From positions 1 through 8,378 of the forward strand of contig QNAZ01000029.1 in NCBI GenBank assembly GCA_003641645.1: a stretch of DNA of 8,378 nucleotides. Direction: 5' to 3'. The notes below the pieces were generated by a model. It saw only the letters and a list, made by a program, of their open reading frames with translations, was not told the DNA's origin and searched no databases. Below are positions 5,474-8,378 of this stretch, piece after piece. Both the position numbers and the translations under genes were made by a program. This stretch comes from Thermodesulfobacteriota bacterium (GTDB lineage Bacteria; Desulfobacterota; Thermodesulfobacteria; Thermodesulfobacteriales; Thermodesulfobacteriaceae). How positions within the stretch are numbered: the stretch's first letter is position 1; the number at the start of each line of letters is the position of its first letter.

Positions 5474-6826
5474 GCTTTCTACAAATTCTTTTCTCTCTTT
5501 TTCTCCCTTTTTAGTTAATTTTTTACCTAAGAAATGAATAGAGGCATGCATCCAATCAAATTTTAATAAATACTTGAGAGCAGTTTTATAGGAATAAAAA
5601 CCTTCAAAAAGTTTAAAAGCCATTTTCTGCAGTTCTAAAGGACTCATATTTTTGGGATAAAAGACTACATGATGACCATCATAATAATCCCAATTAGTGC
5701 TTAAAATTCTACCCTCATTTAAAAAATCCTGAAAAAGTTTGGTCCCAGGAATAGGAGTTAAAATTAAAAACTGGACAGAATCAAGTTTCATATTCTTGGA
5801 AAAATCTAAGGTAGCTAAAATACTTTCTTTTGTATCAGTATCAGCTCCTATTACAAACATTCCATGAACTTTGATACCATATTCATGAAAAGCTTTAATA
5901 CCTTCTTCTATTTGTTTTTGTGTAATTCCCTTTTTATAAAATTTTAAAGTATCAGGATTAATAGATTCAAGTCCTACATAAACAAGGACACATTTGCTTC
6001 TTTTCATAAGTTTTAATAATTCTTTATCTTTATAAGAATCGATTCTTACTTGGGCAGACCAATCACCTTTAAATCCCATTCTTATCATTTCTTCCAATAA
6101 TTCTTTGGTTCTTTCTTTATTAGCTACAAAGTTGTCATCATAAAAGAAAACATGTTGTCCTTTTTTAATATATTTTAATTCTTCTAAGATAAGATCTTTA
6201 TTTCTGAATCTATAACCTCTCCCAAACATAGGAACTACAGCACAAAAAGTGCAATTATAAGGGCATCCCCTTGAAGTAGAGATAGGATAAATTTTAAGTT
6301 TGCGAGGGTTAAAACCCTCAACAAGAGTAAAATCAGGCACAGGTAAAGTATTAAGATCTATAAAATTTTTATTTAAAGAATTATGATAAAAATGACCATT
6401 TTTTTTGTAGGAAAGATTTTCAATAGAAGAAAAATCACTTGAACCTTTTTCAATACACGATATTAATTTTACAATAGCTCTTTCTCCTTCTCCTCTTATA
6501 ACAAAATCTGCATATAAAAGAGCTTCTTCTGGTAAAAAACTTACATGCGGTCCTCCCATAATAATAGTTTTTTTATATTTTCTTTTATAATAATTAGCTA
6601 ATTTATAAGCCCTATTAGCAGTAGATGTAATAGTAGAAATCATTATTACATCAGCTTGTTTAACAACTTCTTCGTCAATAGGTGTCCATTCTTCTAAAAA
6701 GATTTTAACTTTATAACCTTTATTTTTTAAAATAGTTCCCAAAAGAGGCATAGCTAAACGAGGAAGTTTAAAAGCTGAAAATACGTGAGTTTTAAAATTT
6801 TTGGGTTCAATTCCTACAATTTTCAT
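5459..6826 (-). CDS. B12-binding-domain radical SAM protein, function unknown
   Basis: The 455-residue protein has a cobalamin-binding-like N-terminal domain (about 1-150), with MGGPHVSFLPEEAL at 90-103 and RGEGE at 111-115, both typical of this family. A radical SAM domain follows: TSRGCPYNCTFC at 184-195 holds the CxxxCxxC cluster ligands Cys188, Cys192 and Cys195. The conserved segments FFYDDNF, YVGLES, HGMFVIGAD and LTPIPGTKLF come next, then a C-terminal helical part. No DxHxxG motif is seen, so cobalamin, if bound, would not be held through that histidine. Members act as methyltransferases or ring-forming enzymes on lipids, cofactors and peptides; the substrate here cannot be deduced. 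The start fits the family (MKIVGIEP) and has no Shine-Dalgarno; a TATAAT ends six bases upstream. It is divergent from a secreted-protein gene across a 124-base spacer, and the usp promoter lies in its 3' end. Confidence 0.9.
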   Translation of the reverse strand: MKIVGIEPKNFKTHVFSAFKLPRLAMPLLGTILKNKGYKVKIFLEEWTPIDEEVVKQADVIMISTITSTANRAYKLANYYKRKYKKTIIMGGPHVSFLPEEALLYADFVIRGEGERAIVKLISCIEKGSSDFSSIENLSYKKNGHFYHNSLNKNFIDLNTLPVPDFTLVEGFNPRKLKIYPISTSRGCPYNCTFCAVVPMFGRGYRFRNKDLILEELKYIKKGQHVFFYDDNFVANKERTKELLEEMIRMGFKGDWSAQVRIDSYKDKELLKLMKRSKCVLVYVGLESINPDTLKFYKKGITQKQIEEGIKAFHEYGIKVHGMFVIGADTDTKESILATLDFSKNMKLDSVQFLILTPIPGTKLFQDFLNEGRILSTNWDYYDGHHVVFYPKNMSPLELQKMAFKLFEGFYSYKTALKYLLKFDWMHASIHFLGKKLTKKGEKERKEFVESLSKI

Positions 6827-6832
6827 AACTAA

Positions 6833-6838
6833 ATTATA
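6833..6838 (-). promoter_or_regulatory. TATAAT -10 box of the radical SAM gene (leaderless start)
   Basis: A perfect TATAAT on the minus strand is followed by six bases (TTAGTT) and then the ATG. Transcription starting at the normal distance would begin at or next to the start codon. No convincing -35 is seen at 16-18 bases (only T-rich sequence such as TTTTCT), which lowers confidence in an AT-rich spacer. Confidence 0.45.
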
Positions 6839-6881
6839 AATAACAATTTTTAAAAGAAAAGAGGATAAAATTATTTAGATA

Positions 6882-6899
6882 TTTGTAAGTATTTACAAA
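6882..6899. promoter_or_regulatory. 18-base inverted repeat in the radical SAM/secreted protein spacer, possible operator
   Basis: TTTGTAA, four bases (GTAT), then TTACAAA form a perfect 7-4-7 inverted repeat midway between two divergent genes. Its right arm includes TTTACA (6892-6897), a 5/6 match to a -35 box for the plus-strand gene, with a weak TAATTT 16 bases downstream (6914-6919). A regulator bound here could cover that -35 and affect both genes. No T-tract suited to a terminator follows. Chance occurrence cannot be excluded. Confidence 0.35.
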
Positions 6900-6927
6900 A
6901 TTTTAAAATGAGTTAATTTTAAAAAAA

Positions 6928-6947
6928 TATACTAAATTAAGAAGGTG
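6928..6947 (+). promoter_or_regulatory. -10-like box and ribosome-binding site deciding the start at 6951
   Basis: TATACT (6928-6933) is a 5/6 match to a -10 box, though no -35 sits at the right distance. GAAGGTG (6941-6947) is a good Shine-Dalgarno, with the GAAGG core five bases before ATG 6951. A GTG at 6945 in the same frame would lie inside this site, so ATG 6951, which also begins the Met-Lys-Lys of the signal peptide, is the start. Confidence 0.55.
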
Positions 6948-6950
6948 TTT

Positions 6951-7952
6951 ATGAAAAAAGTATTAAGTTTTATTATATTAAGTATCTTTTTAATTTGTTT
7001 TAAAGTATTAGCTGAAGAAAATAATCAAGAGATTAAAAAAGTTTTAGTTCTTCCATTTAAGATATATTCTCAGTCAGAATATTCTTATTTAGAAGAAGCT
7101 ATTCCTGAAATGTTAACAAGTCGTTTATTTTCTCCTTCTAAAATAGAGATAATAGAAATAGAGAAGGTTAAGGAAGAAATTAAAAATTATGAAAAAATAA
7201 ATAAAGAAATAGCACAAGAGATAGGAAATAAATTTAAGGTAGATTATATAATATGGGGAAGTGTTACAATTTTAGGTAAAACAGTAAGTATAGATGCGCA
7301 AATAATGAATTTATCTGGGAATAAAAAACCTGTTCAATTTTTTCAAGAAATGAAAGATGTTTCTGAAATTATTCCTCAAATCTCAAGATTTGCACATAAG
7401 GCAAGAAGATATATAGAAAAAGGAGAAGAAAATTTTTATCAGGAAGAGCCATATTATGCTATGGTTCCTTATGGATTAGGTAAAGAGCATCCAGAAAGAG
7501 GATATTACTATTATGCTCCTTATCTTTATTCTACAAAACCTCAAAAAACAAAACCAAAAGTAACAAGAGCCAAAAGTCCATTTGGAGATTTTGCAGAGGA
7601 AAGTTTAACTAAAAATTTAGTAATAGATATTTCTAAAGGAACTATAGGATGGGCAGAAGAGGAAGAAGAAAAAAAGAACAAAGAAAATGCTACAGCTACA
7701 GTTCCTAATTATCCACCTATATATCCACCTCAGCCTTATTATCCTTATTCTCCACCTCCATATTATTATTATCAAGAAGATGAAGGGATTCTTTCCAAAT
7801 TGTGGTCTCGAATATGGCCTTTTGGAGAAAAAGAAAAAACTCCAAAATATTCTACTCAGGTGATACCTGCACCTCATATAAAAAATTCAAAACAATCTTC
7901 ATCCTCTCAGACAACTTCAACAAATAAAGAAAACCCATGGAGTTGGAAATAA
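6951..7952 (+). CDS. secreted protein: TolB-N/FlgO-like domain plus Tyr/Pro-rich tail, function unknown
   Basis: I do not recognise a named gene. The 333-residue product begins with a signal peptide: MKK, a hydrophobic core (4-17) and a likely signal peptidase I site after VLA (Ala21). Cys16 is not in a good lipobox. Residues about 26-135 (VLVLPFKIY, EEAIPEMLTSRLF, a Lys/Glu helix, EIGNKFKVDYIIWGSVTILG, then VSIDAQIMNLSG) resemble the periplasmic TolB-N/FlgO-like fold. A similar domain precedes VCBS/FG-GAP repeats in many Desulfobacterota proteins, from memory of the family. Here no such propeller follows. Instead there is a Tyr-rich stretch (about 163-190), an acidic patch (EEEEEKKNKEN), a Tyr/Pro block (254-274) with a final YYYY, and a hydrophilic end containing KLWSRIWPFGEKEK and NPWSWK. 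It is divergent from the radical SAM gene and convergent with the Mth938-type gene. Export to the periplasm or cell surface is likely; the role may be envelope or scaffold, which is a guess. Confidence 0.75.
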   Translation: MKKVLSFIILSIFLICFKVLAEENNQEIKKVLVLPFKIYSQSEYSYLEEAIPEMLTSRLFSPSKIEIIEIEKVKEEIKNYEKINKEIAQEIGNKFKVDYIIWGSVTILGKTVSIDAQIMNLSGNKKPVQFFQEMKDVSEIIPQISRFAHKARRYIEKGEENFYQEEPYYAMVPYGLGKEHPERGYYYYAPYLYSTKPQKTKPKVTRAKSPFGDFAEESLTKNLVIDISKGTIGWAEEEEEKKNKENATATVPNYPPIYPPQPYYPYSPPPYYYYQEDEGILSKLWSRIWPFGEKEKTPKYSTQVIPAPHIKNSKQSSSSQTTSTNKENPWSWK

Positions 7953-7956
7953 ATAA

Positions 7957-8310
7957 TTAACAAGTTAAATGAAAAGCACCTGCTACTGAAGTATTAGAAG
8001 AATAGAGTTCATTAAATCTTTTAACAGCTTGATCAGTTCTATAAGCTTCTATTTTAATATTTAACTCTTTAGCTTTTTTTTCTACTTCAGGGTCAACCTT
8101 CATTACTCCATAAGCTCCTGTTCCAACAATCAAAAATTCTACTGGTGTTTTCCAAACTTCTTCCAAGTCCTCAATCTGTAATCTATGACCTTCTTTTCTC
8201 CACCAGTTGGAAAAAATTTTTTCATCTTTTGGAGTTTTGATAATGATAAGATCCTTATTATAAGTTTTGTTTTTAAAAGTAAGACTACCAAAACTATAAT
8301 GGGAAATCAT
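7957..8310 (-). CDS. Mth938/DUF498-domain protein, function unknown
   Basis: The 117-residue protein matches the whole Mth938 (DUF498, Xcc1710-like) domain, a small cytoplasmic fold found in bacteria, archaea and in human AAMDC and NDUFAF3. Seen: the N-terminal FGSLTFKNKTYNKDLIII, the middle NWWRKEGHRLQIEDLEEV, then EFLIVGTGAYGVMKVDPEV (58-76), the helix QAVKRFNELY, and the near-invariant C terminus AGAFHLTC. Bacterial members have no assigned reaction; the eukaryotic NDUFAF3 helps assemble respiratory complex I, and that role should not be transferred here. The ATG is preceded by AGGGAG ending five bases upstream. The gene starts 22 bases after the stop codon of a partial minus-strand gene and may share its transcript. 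Its stop is 4 bases from that of the convergent secreted-protein gene. Confidence 0.88.
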   Translation of the reverse strand: MISHYSFGSLTFKNKTYNKDLIIIKTPKDEKIFSNWWRKEGHRLQIEDLEEVWKTPVEFLIVGTGAYGVMKVDPEVEKKAKELNIKIEAYRTDQAVKRFNELYSSNTSVAGAFHLTC

Positions 8311-8332
8311 TTTTACTCCCTAAAATTTTAAT

Positions 8333-8378
8333 TTAAGCAGCTAAACTTAATTTTTCCTCTTCCTGTTTTAAAGCTTCA
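8333..8378 (-). CDS. C-terminal end of an unidentified gene (runs off right edge)
   Basis: One minus-strand frame is open from the edge to a TAA at 8333-8335 and ends EALKQEEEKLSLAA, 14 residues. The other two frames have stops close to the edge. The charged helix-like ending and the 22-base gap to the next gene in the same direction fit a real upstream gene, but 14 residues are too few to name a family. Confidence 0.45.
   Translation of the reverse strand, partial: EALKQEEEKLSLAA

Noticed and set aside
6945..6950. GTG start two codons upstream for the secreted protein
   Set aside because: The GTG is within the Shine-Dalgarno GAAGGTG; ATG 6951 has proper spacing and starts a normal signal peptide.
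6996..7000. Cys16 of the secreted protein as a lipoprotein anchor
   Set aside because: The preceding residues Phe-Leu-Ile do not fit a lipobox, and a VLA cleavage site follows at residue 21.
7710..7772. Repeated TAT/CCA/CCT stretch as a CRISPR or satellite repeat
   Set aside because: It is in-frame coding sequence for the Tyr/Pro block, with no regular unit and spacer pattern.
7617..7877. 86-residue minus-strand open frame rich in Arg, Ile and Phe
   Set aside because: It is antisense to the Tyr/Pro-rich and acidic part of the secreted-protein gene, and its odd composition follows from that.

Overview
The window is AT-rich bacterial DNA, packed almost edge to edge with protein genes. I see no rRNA, tRNA, CRISPR array or insertion sequence. 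The proteins are rich in Lys, Glu and Ile. The gene set (MEP-pathway ispF, C5-pathway hemA next to a CcsA/HemX-type membrane protein, a B12-binding radical SAM enzyme, and a periplasmic protein resembling the N-terminal half of Desulfobacterota VCBS/FG-GAP proteins) suggests a low-GC, probably thermophilic, anaerobe of the Thermodesulfobacterium type. That placement is inference from composition and gene order, not from a marker gene.

Layout. On the minus strand at the left edge lies the N-terminal part of ispF, preceded one base away by a zinc alcohol dehydrogenase (149-1177). A divergent 114-base spacer separates these from galE (1292-2284) and ssb (2321-2767) on the plus strand. ssb converges on hemA with only 4 bases between the stop codons. 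The minus-strand block from 6826 down to 2772 reads, in order of transcription: B12-binding radical SAM protein, universal stress protein, CcsA/HemX-type membrane protein, hemA. The last two overlap by 11 bases. A second divergent spacer (6827-6950) holds an inverted repeat and leads into a secreted protein with a Tyr/Pro-rich tail (6951-7952). That gene converges, again with 4 bases between stops, on a small Mth938/DUF498-family gene (7957-8310). The last codons of an unidentified minus-strand gene lie at the right edge.

How the genes fit together. The clearest functional unit is ccsA/hemX-hemA, which links a heme-binding-type membrane protein to glutamyl-tRNA reductase, the first committed step of tetrapyrrole synthesis. 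The universal stress gene just upstream has its own good extended -10 promoter and probably drives the unit. galE (sugar nucleotides), ispF (isoprenoids) and ssb (DNA maintenance) are housekeeping genes in no evident shared pathway. Several genes (adh, galE, ssb, radical SAM) have a -10-like box 6 to 12 bases from the ATG and no Shine-Dalgarno, which points to leaderless or nearly leaderless mRNAs. The other genes with visible leaders have GGGAG, AAGGGG or GAAGG sites.

I did not find a clear new multigene system. The best leads are the uncharacterised secreted protein and the radical SAM protein that share a divergent control region, the near-leaderless promoters, and the slippage-built tail of hemA.
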